A DNA stretch of 13,451 nucleotides, taken from Ktedonobacterales bacterium (GTDB taxonomy: Bacteria > Chloroflexota > Ktedonobacteria > Ktedonobacterales > JADMIN01). The stretch covers positions 1 to 13,451 of the forward strand of contig JADMIN010000019.1 in assembly GCA_015478575.1 (NCBI GenBank). Direction: 5' to 3'. How positions within the stretch are numbered: position 1 is the stretch's first letter; the number at the start of each line of letters is the position of its first letter. The translations under genes were made by a program, and so were the position numbers. Shown piece by piece: positions 1-7,190 of the stretch. The notes beneath the pieces were generated by a model, which did not search any database, was not told the origin of the DNA, and worked only from the letters and a program-made list of their open reading frames with translations.

Positions 1-1
1 C

Positions 2-970
2 GCCTATGACGCTCAGGTGGCCTGGAATAAGGTCCAGGCGGACCTGAAGCAAGAGAGCCAGCTCTCCAACGACAAAAACGCCGACCCCAACAAGAGGGCC
101 GCGCTCATCACGCAGATCCAAGCGGATGAGGCAAACTACGCGCAAGCTGGCCTTAGCAAAGCCTCGGTGAACGACCTACTCGAAGATGTGCTGATCCAGC
201 GCGGCGCACGGCAGGCGGAGCAACAGAGCCGCGTTCCCGCCACCACCTTCACGCCCGCGCGTGCCGACGTGGATAAGGCCCTCCAGAGCTTCAAAGCAGC
301 CTTCCCAGTGGGCGAGACCTACGCGGACTTCCTCTCGAAGAACGGCCTCAACGACTTGGATGTCCGGACCGCTCTCACGCTGCATCTGCGCCGCGACCTG
401 ATGCAAAAGTACCTCCAAGCGCAACTGAATTCGCCGACGCGCCAAGTGCATCTGCGCCACATCGAGGTGGGGTCCGCCGCTGATGCCCAGAAAGTGCGCG
501 ACCTCATCGTCAATCAGCGCGGCGACTGGACTGCTCTAGCCAAACGCTACTCGCTCGATGTCAATAGCAAGAACAACGGCGGCGACCTCGGCTGGGTGCC
601 TCCCGGCACCGGCGAACCCGCGGTTGACCTCTGGGCATATGACGCTGGCCGCAAGCTGAATGACATAAGCCCAGTGCTCAAGAACAGCACCGGCACGTAT
701 GATGTCGTGCAACTCCTCGAGGTTCAAGCGAGCCGTGGCTATGACCAGAACCTCTTGAGTGGCGCGCGCCAGAACGCCCTCGATCACTGGCTCAACGGCC
801 AGCGCGTGGCACCGTTCACGCGGTTGACCACACCAATCCAAGATATGCTGGACGCCTCGCGCAACATGCCGGTCGTCCCCAATCTCAACGCCCAGTTGCC
901 CAACTTCTCGCCCCCTGGCGGCATCCCTGGCGGCATCCCTGGCGGGGGGAATGTCGGTGGCGGACCCTAG
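2..970 (+). CDS. Parvulin-type peptidyl-prolyl cis-trans isomerase, 5' end missing
   Basis: The reading frame is open to the left edge, so the N-terminus (probably a signal peptide or membrane anchor) lies outside the window; an internal GTG at 17 is unlikely to be the true start. Of 322 visible residues, the first ~140 are charged and helical, resembling the SurA/PrsA N-terminal chaperone region. Residues ~149-241 form a rotamase (PpiC) domain with the family signatures VHLRHIEV, LAKRYSLD, NGGDLGWV and a closing V-V-Q-L-L-E strand. The C-terminus is a Pro/Gly tail containing a perfect 12-bp tandem duplication (917-940, giving GGIPGGIP). The family catalyses prolyl isomerisation and helps exported proteins fold; an extracytoplasmic location is inferred. 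hemW follows after 30 bases on the same strand, so the two may be co-transcribed. The family call is secure; the gene name (prsA- or surA-like) is not. Confidence 0.9.
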   Translation, partial: AYDAQVAWNKVQADLKQESQLSNDKNADPNKRAALITQIQADEANYAQAGLSKASVNDLLEDVLIQRGARQAEQQSRVPATTFTPARADVDKALQSFKAAFPVGETYADFLSKNGLNDLDVRTALTLHLRRDLMQKYLQAQLNSPTRQVHLRHIEVGSAADAQKVRDLIVNQRGDWTALAKRYSLDVNSKNNGGDLGWVPPGTGEPAVDLWAYDAGRKLNDISPVLKNSTGTYDVVQLLEVQASRGYDQNLLSGARQNALDHWLNGQRVAPFTRLTTPIQDMLDASRNMPVVPNLNAQLPNFSPPGGIPGGIPGGGNVGGGP

Positions 971-1000
971 CCCGGCACGGCCAGGCATATAAGGCTCAGC

Positions 1001-2341
1001 ATGACACGCGACCCTATAGATCGTCTCGCGATGAGCGGCACACCAGCATCCCGCGGTGTGCCGCCTCCACGTCTTCCCGCCTCGCCAGCGGCCAACCATA
1101 GCACTGAGGACAACCCTGGCGCTGAGGCATCACTGGCTCTCTCGCAAACGATCTCCCTCTATCTCCACATTCCGTTCTGCCATGCCAAGTGCCCATACTG
1201 CGACTTCAATACCTATGCCGGCATGCTGGACCTGGCAGAGTCCTACGTCGCCGCGCTGGTGGAAGAGATTGCCCTGGCCGGCGCGGCGGCGCGCCACGCC
1301 GTTGGCCAACGGCGCCGCTGCCGCACCATCTTCTTCGGCGGGGGCACGCCCAGTCTGCTCACCGCCGCGCAGGTCGCCGCCATCCTCTCCGCCGCTCGCC
1401 GCGCCTTCATCGTGGACGCGGATGCCGAGGTCTCGCTGGAGGCGAAGCCCGGCCGCATGGAATATAGCCACCTAGATGAGCTGCGCGGCGCGGGCATCAC
1501 CCGGCTCAGCATGGGCGCGCAGAGTTTCGACGCCGCGCTGTTGCGCTGGCTGGGGCGCATCCACTCTCCCGACGAGATCGAGACGGCCTTCCACGCCGCG
1601 CGGGCCGCTGGCTTCACCAGCGTCAACCTCGACTTCATGTATGCCCTGCCCGGCCAATCGCTCACAACCTGGGCCGCCACACTGGAACGCGCCGTCTCGC
1701 TCGGCCCCGATCACCTTTCCCTCTACTCGCTCATCGTCGAGGAGGGCACCCCCCTGCATCGGTGGGTGCGCCAGGGCAAGGTACGCCCCGCGGATCAAGA
1801 TATCGCCGCGGATATGTATGAGTTAGCTGAGGCGCGGCTAGATGCCGCCGACTACGACCACTACGAGATCTCCAACTGGGCACGTCCTGGCCATGCTTGC
1901 CAACACAATCTGACCTACTGGCATAACCTGCCCTATCTCGGATTGGGCGCCGGAGCGCATGGCTGGTTCGCTGGCCATCGCTATGCCGAGGCGCGGCCCA
2001 TCCGCGACTACATCGCGCGGGTGCGCGCCGCCGTGGCGGGCGCCACTCCCCTGCCGCTGCCCGCGGCGGCGGTGGCGGAGGACGAGGTGATCTCCTTGGA
2101 GATGGCGATGGCCGAGACCGCCATCCTCACCCTGCGCCTCGCCGATGGGCTGGATCTCCGCGCGTTCGAGCGGCGCTTCTCGCGTCCCTTCTGGTCGGTC
2201 TATGGCGCACGCGTAGACGAACTGCGCACGTTCGGCCTGATCGAGTTGGCGGGTGAGCGGCTGCGGCTGACGCCACGTGGGCGGTTGCTGGGCAACGAAG
2301 TCTTCGAGCGGCTGCTGCCAGAAGGCGCCACAACGGCGTGA
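1001..2341 (+). CDS. hemW: HemW, radical SAM heme chaperone (oxygen-independent coproporphyrinogen III oxidase-like)
   Basis: Radical SAM protein of 446 residues. The cluster motif C-x3-C-x2-C is at Cys60, Cys64 and Cys67, inside LHIPFCHAKCPYCDF. The residue after the last cysteine is Asp-Phe, as in HemW, rather than the C-G-C pattern of the true oxidase HemN. FFGGGTPSLL at 111-120 is the SAM-binding glycine motif; RLSMGAQSF and QHNLTYWHN are further HemW signatures. HemW binds heme and is thought to deliver it to membrane respiratory proteins; many genomes mislabel it as HemN. The ATG at 1001 has AAGG six bases upstream; an in-frame ATG at 1031 is an alternative. Either start leaves about 40-50 low-complexity residues ahead of the first core strand, longer than usual for the family. 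It lies 30 bases downstream of the isomerase gene. Confidence 0.93.
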   Translation: MTRDPIDRLAMSGTPASRGVPPPRLPASPAANHSTEDNPGAEASLALSQTISLYLHIPFCHAKCPYCDFNTYAGMLDLAESYVAALVEEIALAGAAARHAVGQRRRCRTIFFGGGTPSLLTAAQVAAILSAARRAFIVDADAEVSLEAKPGRMEYSHLDELRGAGITRLSMGAQSFDAALLRWLGRIHSPDEIETAFHAARAAGFTSVNLDFMYALPGQSLTTWAATLERAVSLGPDHLSLYSLIVEEGTPLHRWVRQGKVRPADQDIAADMYELAEARLDAADYDHYEISNWARPGHACQHNLTYWHNLPYLGLGAGAHGWFAGHRYAEARPIRDYIARVRAAVAGATPLPLPAAAVAEDEVISLEMAMAETAILTLRLADGLDLRAFERRFSRPFWSVYGARVDELRTFGLIELAGERLRLTPRGRLLGNEVFERLLPEGATTA

Positions 2342-2376
2342 CACGGCGGCGTGAGCGGCAATCGAGAGGCACATGG

Positions 2377-2408
2377 ATGAGGCGCGGAGACATATGAGGC
2401 ACGGAGAC
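2377..2408. repeat. Short direct repeat, two 15-bp copies
   Basis: ATGAGGCGCGGAGAC (2377-2391) recurs as ATGAGGCACGGAGAC (2394-2408) with one mismatch and a 17-base period, just after the hemW stop. No function is evident. Confidence 0.4.
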
Positions 2409-2438
2409 GAAGAACGGAAAGGTGCGTCTGGATACAAC

Positions 2439-2480
2439 GCGGGGGCAGCGGATCCGCTCACTCGCGGCAGTGGCCCCCGC
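2439..2480. terminator. Inverted repeat between convergent genes, possible bidirectional terminator
   Basis: GCGGGGGC (2439-2446) pairs perfectly with GCCCCCGC (2473-2480). Within it lie a 12-bp perfect palindrome AGCGGATCCGCT (2447-2458) and a small hairpin CACT/AGTG (2459-2462 with 2469-2472). It sits between hemW (plus) and the 71-aa gene (minus), where a terminator for both would be expected. Neither side has a clear T-tract, so factor-independent termination is uncertain. Confidence 0.35.
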
Positions 2481-2497
2481 ATATCTCACGCGCGTCT

Positions 2498-2713
2498 CTA
2501 TGCTTCGCCCGTGCCCTCGCTGAGCTTCCCGTGCTCCAGCAGCCAGCGCGCGAACTCCAGTCGGCGATCATCAATCACACGCTCCAGATACTCCGCGTGG
2601 GTATAGAAGTTCTGACGTAGCGCATTCAAGCGCGACAGTTCTTCTGGGGTAAAGCTATCGCCAAGCGTGGCCGGGCGAGTGGTATTATTGGAACTGAACT
2701 CTCGTGGCATCAT
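2498..2713 (-). CDS. Small protein of unknown function, 71 aa
   Basis: I do not recognise a named family. The product is soluble, highly charged and mostly helical after a disordered Ser/Asn/Thr N-terminus: FTPEELSRLNALRQNF, then HAEYLERVIDDRRLEFARWL, suggesting two or three amphipathic helices. There is no cysteine, signal peptide or membrane segment. That this is a real gene rests on the translation signal: a strong AGGAGGA Shine-Dalgarno (2719-2725) five bases before an ATG, in the empty space between hemW and the divergent recJ, with composition like a true protein. The start codon is doubled (ATG ATG), so position 2710 could also serve. The Shine-Dalgarno lies in a hairpin, which hints at translational control. 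Confidence 0.75.
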   Translation of the reverse strand: MMPREFSSNNTTRPATLGDSFTPEELSRLNALRQNFYTHAEYLERVIDDRRLEFARWLLEHGKLSEGTGEA

Positions 2714-2718
2714 CTGCG

Positions 2719-2743
2719 TCCTCCTAGGTAGCGGAGCTAGGAG
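2719..2743 (-). promoter_or_regulatory. Shine-Dalgarno of the 71-aa gene inside a 7-bp hairpin
   Basis: Read on the minus strand, CTCCTAG (2743-2737), a 9-base loop and CTAGGAG (2727-2721) form a perfect 7-bp stem. The 3' arm contains five of the seven bases of the AGGAGGA ribosome-binding site. Folding would hide the site; opening of the stem (heat, ligand or protein) would expose it. The pairing is seen directly; the regulation is inferred. Confidence 0.5.
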
Positions 2744-2755
2744 CTTTTCCTAACT

Positions 2756-2785
2756 ATTCATCCCTAATTGCACGCGCCGTGCCAA
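2756..2785 (-). promoter_or_regulatory. Weak candidate promoter for the 71-aa gene
   Basis: On the minus strand a good -35 box TTGGCA (2785-2780) is followed after 18 bases by ATGAAT (2761-2756), a poor -10 box. The position, about 45 bases upstream of the start codon, is sensible and would place the hairpin in the 5' leader. Confidence 0.22.
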
Positions 2786-2948
2786 CTCCACAGGGAGAGG
2801 GCAATACGCACGCAAACTCATACGCGCGCACCAGCAAGCATGATGTCCGTCAGCCCGCGGCGAATGGGGCCTAGTGCCCCCTCTCCTCAGGCCACATGCC
2901 CGAAAGAACCCGCGACAGCGGAGACGACAAAAGAGGCGAGAAGAGCAG

Positions 2949-4781
2949 ATGCGCGACGATCCACAGCGCCCTCCTACGCAAGCTACCCCCCGACCGCCAG
3001 GCGACGCCGCGCGGGACGCGCTCGCCGCGCTCGAGGCCACACGCGAGCCGTGGCGTCTCGCCGATGAGCTGCCCCCCACCGTGCTGCGTGCCGTACCCGG
3101 CCGCACCCCATTGCAGGTACAGATCCTCCACAACCGCGACATTCAGGGCGCTGAGGCCATCGAAGCCTTCCTAGCGGCGGATGGGCGATCCACGGGCGCC
3201 GCCGCCATACTCCCTGGTCTGCCCGACGCGCTCGCGCGCCTCCAGCGGGCCATCGCGGCGCGCGAGCGCGTCACCGTCTTCGGCGATTATGATACCGACG
3301 GCATGACCTCGTGTGCCATTCTGCTCCTCGCGCTGCGCGCGCTCGGCGCGGACGCCCACCCCTACATTCCCCGCCGCGATGACGACGGGCGCGGGCTGAA
3401 TCCCGAGGCCGTGCGCGAGCTGGCGAACACGGGCACCACGCTGCTGGTGACCACCGATTGCGGCACCGCCAACGTCGCCGAGACGGAACTCGCACGCACG
3501 CTGGGCATGGATGTCATCGTGACCGATCACCACCCACCACATGGCGCGCTGCCCGCAGCCACCGCCATTGTCAACCCCGCGCTAGCGGGCGACTTGGCGG
3601 GCGAGAGCGCCGACCTCTCCGGCGCCGGGGTCGCTTTCCGCGTGGCCGAGGCGTTGCTCTCCTCTCCCGACCAGGCGGAGCGGCTCGCGTCACTGCTCGA
3701 TCTCGTTGCCATCGGCACCATTGGCGATATCGTGCCGCTCACGCGCCAGAACTGGGCACTGGCGCGGGCGGGTCTGCGGCGGTTACGCCAAGCGCCGCGA
3801 CCGGGCTTGCGCGCGCTCTTGGCCCGCACCGGGCTAGCGTCTGGCGACATCACCGAGCGCGATATCAGCTTTGCCCTTGCCCCCCGGCTCAATGCCGCGG
3901 CGCGCCTGGGCGAGCCAATGGCCGCCCTGCATCTGCTCGTGACGGATGATCCCGTCGAAGCGGCCCGGTTGGCTGACCAGCTCGATGCCCTCAATGCGCG
4001 CCGCCAGGTCCAACTTGAAGCGATGCTAGTGGAGGCACGCGCCCAAGCACGCGCGCAGATGGCGGCGCGACACGACCTCCCATCCATACTGGTCGTGATC
4101 GGCGAGGACTGGCCACTCGGCATCATCGGCTTGGTCGCCAGTCGGCTCGCCGACGAGTACAACCGGCCCGCCTTCGCCATCAGCCGCAACGCGCGCGAGT
4201 GCCGTGGATCAGGGCGCGGGCCGCAAGGCAGCCATCTCGGCGCGGCACTGGCGCGGCACGCGGAGTTGTTCCTCCGCTTCGGCGGCCACGAGCGCGCCGC
4301 TGGCTTTACCATCGCCACGGAGCACCTGGAAACCGTGCTTGCCTACCTACGCGCGGACGACGCCGCGGTGGGCGTGCCACCACCCGCGGCTGGCACGGCG
4401 GAGGCGCGTGATCTCCTGGTAGACTGCCGCCTCACTCTAAGCCGTCTCACCCTGGAGACGTACGCGGCGGTGCGTGCGCTGGCACCGTATGGACCAGGCT
4501 TTCCTGAGCCAGTCTTCATCTGTCAGCGGGTGCGGCTTGCGCGCTGTTGGCGCAGTGGCATCGAGGGGCGCACGCTGCGCCTCGCGCTGCGCGATGACAG
4601 CGGCGTCGAGCGGGTGGCGCTCTGGTCACGGCATGGCGACCTCTGTGACCAGTTGCGGGCCGCCCTTCCCGCCCTTCCCGCCTTCGATGTGCTCCTCACC
4701 TTGGGCGCCTATCAGCCCCGCACTGGCGCCGGCCAAGAACTGACGCCGCGCATCCGCATGCTCATCCCCACGCCCAACTGA
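2949..4781 (+). CDS. recJ: RecJ-type single-stranded-DNA-specific 5'-3' exonuclease
   Basis: A DHH-family phosphoesterase of about 610 residues, the usual RecJ size. Counting from Met at 2949: VFGDYDTDG (residues ~111-118), DDDGRGLN (~144-151), VTTDCG (~167-172) and VTDHH (~191-195) are the metal-binding motifs of the DHH domain. APRLNAAARLG follows, then GEDWPLGIIGLVASRLA and RFGGHERAAGFTI, the DHHA1 signature. The last ~130 residues, starting near LLVDCRLTL and with APYGPGFPEPVF, form the RecJ OB-fold. The enzyme degrades single-stranded DNA 5' to 3' with Mn2+/Mg2+ in recombination, mismatch and base-excision repair, in the cytoplasm. The frame stays open back to a GTG at 2874, but the Arg/Pro-rich extra 25 residues look non-coding; I prefer the ATG at 2949, with purine-rich GAGAAGAG upstream. 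It stops 55 bases before the convergent channel gene, with no obvious terminator between. Confidence 0.92.
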   Translation: MRDDPQRPPTQATPRPPGDAARDALAALEATREPWRLADELPPTVLRAVPGRTPLQVQILHNRDIQGAEAIEAFLAADGRSTGAAAILPGLPDALARLQRAIAARERVTVFGDYDTDGMTSCAILLLALRALGADAHPYIPRRDDDGRGLNPEAVRELANTGTTLLVTTDCGTANVAETELARTLGMDVIVTDHHPPHGALPAATAIVNPALAGDLAGESADLSGAGVAFRVAEALLSSPDQAERLASLLDLVAIGTIGDIVPLTRQNWALARAGLRRLRQAPRPGLRALLARTGLASGDITERDISFALAPRLNAAARLGEPMAALHLLVTDDPVEAARLADQLDALNARRQVQLEAMLVEARAQARAQMAARHDLPSILVVIGEDWPLGIIGLVASRLADEYNRPAFAISRNARECRGSGRGPQGSHLGAALARHAELFLRFGGHERAAGFTIATEHLETVLAYLRADDAAVGVPPPAAGTAEARDLLVDCRLTLSRLTLETYAAVRALAPYGPGFPEPVFICQRVRLARCWRSGIEGRTLRLALRDDSGVERVALWSRHGDLCDQLRAALPALPAFDVLLTLGAYQPRTGAGQELTPRIRMLIPTPN

Positions 4782-4836
4782 AGCCGCCCAGGTAACGCGC
4801 CCGCATCGGAGGGCAGCGGCAGCACAAACAGCGGCG

Positions 4837-5955
4837 TCATAGCAGCGGCACCGCGCGGGCATCCTCACGTGGTGCCGAGAGCCACGCATCGTGCTTGCCG
4901 AGCGCGGGCACCCACGGCGGCAGTTGCATCAGCAACAGATCCGAGAGCGCCTGGAGGTATGGCTCATACATCTCACGCAGGTCGGTCAACCGCGCGTTGA
5001 TCTCCTCACCAGCGGGCAGCGCGAACCCAACCGCGTCCAGCCGCTCGCGCAGTCGCGCCATCTCCTCCAACGGCAGGCGCTTGGGCACGGCGCTGCGCCA
5101 GGGGGCGTCGAGCACTTGGCTCAGGTCCACAGCGGCATGCCGCGCGATGGCAAAGGTCAGCCGTGCCTGTCGCCGCGCCGCGGAGCCACCAATACCGCTG
5201 ATCACCAGCGCGCTGATATCCAGTATCGCCGCCAGCGCGGCCAGCCACGACTGGGATTCGTGCTGCGAGCGAAAATAGGCGAGGGCAGGATACGAGAGGT
5301 GACTTTCCAGCAGTTCCGCCGACCACAACTCCCACTCGCGCAGAAGCTGCGTGAGCGCGCCATCGAGATCACCCGCGCCGCCACGTCCGAGTAGCTCGAT
5401 GGCGGTGGGCGGCGAGCCAGCGCGGGCATCCAGCAGCGAGACACACACCTCACGCCGCGAGAACGCCTGATACAGCACGGGCAGGTAGCCGATCACCAGC
5501 GCCAAGAAGCCGAACCCCACCCCCGCTTCGACCACCGTGATCAGGCGCGCCCCAGCCGAACGGGGCGTAATGTCACCCAAGCCAAGGGTGAAGAACGTCG
5601 TGCCACTCATATAGAGATCCGTGCCCAGGCTGATCGGCGCGCTCCCGCCATGCAGTTGCGAGCCGAGCGCCCACTGCAGAAGCCCAAAGCCGAACACCAG
5701 CGCCACCGCCCACGTCCCCAGCAACAGCAGCAGAGAGAGCGGCCCATAGAGGCTGAGGTAGCCCTCACGTCGCGGACGCAGCAGCCGCGTCCGCCCGATC
5801 TCTGACCAGCCGCGCCACAGCGTCTCGAGGAAGTAGCGCGCGAACCGGAAGCGCCGCGAGACCCGCCGCGGCAGCACGATGGTCTCGAACGTATCCCAGA
5901 GGATACCCAGAATCAGCAAACCGCCGAGAAGGCCCACCACCAAGCGTATCGCCAT
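4837..5955 (-). CDS. One-pore potassium channel family protein with C-terminal soluble domain
   Basis: Integral membrane protein of 372 residues. Membrane segments are predicted at ~3-27, ~69-97 and ~136-162. The pore loop between the second and third reads TTFFTLGLGDITP (119-131), the position and form of a K+ selectivity filter but with GLGD in place of the usual GYGD. About 200 largely helical residues follow, starting FSRREVCVSLLDARAG; I do not recognise them as an RCK/TrkA-N domain because no Rossmann glycine motif is visible. It probably forms a tetramer conducting K+ or another monovalent cation. The frame extends upstream to 6222, but that translation is Arg/Pro-rich and runs through the terminator. 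The ATG at 5955 has AAGG five bases upstream and begins directly with a membrane helix. A promoter-like sequence lies about 55 bases upstream. Confidence 0.85.
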   Translation of the reverse strand: MAIRLVVGLLGGLLILGILWDTFETIVLPRRVSRRFRFARYFLETLWRGWSEIGRTRLLRPRREGYLSLYGPLSLLLLLGTWAVALVFGFGLLQWALGSQLHGGSAPISLGTDLYMSGTTFFTLGLGDITPRSAGARLITVVEAGVGFGFLALVIGYLPVLYQAFSRREVCVSLLDARAGSPPTAIELLGRGGAGDLDGALTQLLREWELWSAELLESHLSYPALAYFRSQHESQSWLAALAAILDISALVISGIGGSAARRQARLTFAIARHAAVDLSQVLDAPWRSAVPKRLPLEEMARLRERLDAVGFALPAGEEINARLTDLREMYEPYLQALSDLLLMQLPPWVPALGKHDAWLSAPREDARAVPLL

Positions 5956-6010
5956 TGTCGCCTTGCGCTCCTCATCTCCATGCGGGCCTGGCGCGCACAC
6001 CCCTCCCTCT

Positions 6011-6040
6011 ATTGTACCGCACAGCGGAACGCCTGGGGAA
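6011..6040 (-). promoter_or_regulatory. Candidate promoter of the channel gene
   Basis: The minus strand carries TACAAT (6016-6011), one mismatch from the -10 consensus, 55 bases before the ATG at 5955. The -35 position, 18 bases further up, is only TTCCCC (6040-6035). It lies just downstream of the terminator at 6082-6114, where a fresh promoter is needed. Confidence 0.4.
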
Positions 6041-6081
6041 ACGCCGCGTATGGCGCCGCGGGCAGGGGGAAGCGGCCACAC

Positions 6082-6114
6082 GAAAAGGCCCGGCCACCAT
6101 CCGGGTGGCCGGGC
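6082..6114 (-). terminator. Rho-independent terminator of the 81-aa/153-aa gene pair
   Basis: An 11-bp perfect GC-rich stem, GCCCGGCCACC (6088-6098) with GGTGGCCGGGC (6104-6114), has a 5-base loop. Read on the minus strand it is followed by C and TTTT (6086-6083). It sits about 53 bases past the stop of the 153-aa gene and before the channel gene, so it separates the two transcription units. The T-tract is short, but the stem is strong. Confidence 0.8.
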
Positions 6115-6166
6115 GCATTCTCGAACTCGGAAATGGCGCCATGCACGTCTTCTCAGCGGTGAACTC

Positions 6167-6628
6167 CTAGTGCCAGACCGAGCGAGGGAAATGGTTCGCG
6201 GTTTGCAGATACCTCTCCTCATCCGCCTGGATGAGCAGCTTATGCATCAGCACCACGTCCGCCTCTGGCAGTCCTCCAACCGACGGTTGCACGCACAGGC
6301 GCTCAGTGATACGCCCGCTTTCGAGGACAAGCACCTGCCCTGGCCCGCGCGGCACCCGATAGACCCGACCTGTCCGTGATGGACTGGTAACCTCCAGATA
6401 GCCGGTATAGCAGATCTGCCGGTACTCTGGCTCGGTCAACAGCTCATGGAGCAGCGCCTCCGCCGTTCGCTCCGCCGGCACAGGCCACCAAGGGCGCATG
6501 CGAAGCCAAGGCCACACACGCGCACTGAGGGCGGGCCACGTCCACACCGCCAAGAGAAACCGCGCCACCACGACCAAGATGACAACGGTGACGACCAGCG
6601 CGCCCAGCGCGTCACTCATGGCCGCCAC
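6167..6628 (-). CDS. Membrane-anchored protein of unknown function, 153 aa
   Basis: Residues ~8-30 form one strong hydrophobic helix, followed by a short Trp/Arg-rich stretch (WPWLRMRPWW). After it comes a compact domain of ~95 residues with alternating strands and helices: LLHELLTEPEYRQI, SRTGRVYRVPRGPGQVLVLE, then RLCVQP, and a helical end LPEADVVLMHKLLIQADEER. Two cysteines are present, Cys73 and Cys112. I cannot assign a named family or catalytic motif. The start given is GTG at 6628; an in-frame ATG at 6619 is equally plausible, and neither has a strong ribosome-binding site. It lies only three bases after the stop of the 81-aa gene, consistent with translational coupling, and an intrinsic terminator follows, so the two form one unit. 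The product is probably inner-membrane bound with the domain in the cytoplasm, by the positive-inside pattern. Confidence 0.8.
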   Translation of the reverse strand: MAAMSDALGALVVTVVILVVVARFLLAVWTWPALSARVWPWLRMRPWWPVPAERTAEALLHELLTEPEYRQICYTGYLEVTSPSRTGRVYRVPRGPGQVLVLESGRITERLCVQPSVGGLPEADVVLMHKLLIQADEERYLQTANHFPRSVWH

Positions 6629-6631
6629 TGC

Positions 6632-6877
6632 CTAGCCGCCGACCACGCGCGGGAGCATCAGAATCTGCTCAGCCTCTGGATCGAATTTTTCAATCCGCTC
6701 CGCGGGCCGATCAGGCCGTACGCGCACAGCCGTCGCGCCACGCGCGCGCTGCTCGGCGAAGATGCGCTCCGCCTCGCGCACGGCGGCCTGGGCCTCCAAG
6801 TCACCTATCATCACCGCTGACTGATCCCACTGGTACCGATCATCTCCGTGGTGGGACAACACTCGTAGCACCCCCAT
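6632..6877 (-). CDS. Small protein with C-terminal Gly-Gly, possible ubiquitin/MoaD-like fold, 81 aa
   Basis: The ATG at 6877 is chosen because a strong GAGGAGG lies eight bases upstream (6886-6892); the longer frame to 7156 adds Arg/Ser-rich, non-coding-looking sequence. Apparent secondary structure: strand GVLRVLSHH, turn, strand DRYQWD, long helix AQAAVREAERIFAEQRARG (29-47), strand ATAVRVRP, strand AERIEKF, then QILMLPRVVGG to the end. This beta-beta-alpha-beta-beta-beta order, the 81-residue length and the exposed Gly80-Gly81 tail after L-P-x-V match beta-grasp proteins of the ubiquitin/MoaD/ThiS class. MoaD tails end similarly in P-x-V-x-G-G. Homology is inference. No E1-like, E2-like or JAB protease gene is in the window. 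It is followed three bases later by the 153-aa membrane protein. It could instead be an unrelated small alpha/beta protein. Confidence 0.8.
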   Translation of the reverse strand: MGVLRVLSHHGDDRYQWDQSAVMIGDLEAQAAVREAERIFAEQRARGATAVRVRPDRPAERIEKFDPEAEQILMLPRVVGG

Positions 6878-6885
6878 GGCGCATG

Positions 6886-6892
6886 CCTCCTC
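6886..6892 (-). promoter_or_regulatory. Strong Shine-Dalgarno fixing the start of the 81-aa gene
   Basis: GAGGAGG on the minus strand, eight bases before the ATG at 6877. It rules against the upstream start at 7156. Confidence 0.8.
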
Positions 6893-7076
6893 TTCGCTAT
6901 CCAGACCCTCATGGCCTGGAAACTTCCTGCGTGAGACGTTTGGGTCCTTCTGCGCCGGCGCTTGCGCGGAGCACAAGCCCGGTGGGGAGGGCCAAGCCAG
7001 TAAACGAGAGATCCGGCCCGATGCATACGAGTTCCGGCAAGCGTGGTGCCCAAGCCTCCATGCACCGTGTACTCGA

Positions 7077-7105
7077 ACTATCGCACGTACAGCCGCGTCC
7101 CGCAA
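7077..7105 (-). promoter_or_regulatory. Weak candidate promoter for the 81-aa/153-aa unit
   Basis: On the minus strand TTGCGG (7105-7100), a 17-base spacer, then GATAGT (7082-7077). The -10 matches four of six consensus bases and the -35 three of six, with ideal spacing. Confidence 0.25.
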
Positions 7106-7190
7106 GGCCATCTGTGCATATTCCGGGCCAGCGGATGCGCTCGCGCGCCAAGCCAATCACCCACACGTGAGACGGGGGAAAGCGCGCCAA

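Noticed and set aside
2373..2606. 77-codon plus-strand frame after hemW
   Set aside because: It overlaps the 71-aa minus-strand gene, has no good ribosome-binding site and contains the repeat elements of the intergenic region.
5956..6222. N-terminal extension of the channel frame to 6222
   Set aside because: It would cross the intrinsic terminator and the promoter-like site and encodes Arg/Pro-rich sequence; the ATG at 5955 starts directly with a membrane helix.
6878..7156. Longer version of the 81-aa gene starting at 7156
   Set aside because: The extra 93 residues look non-coding, and a strong Shine-Dalgarno points to the ATG at 6877.
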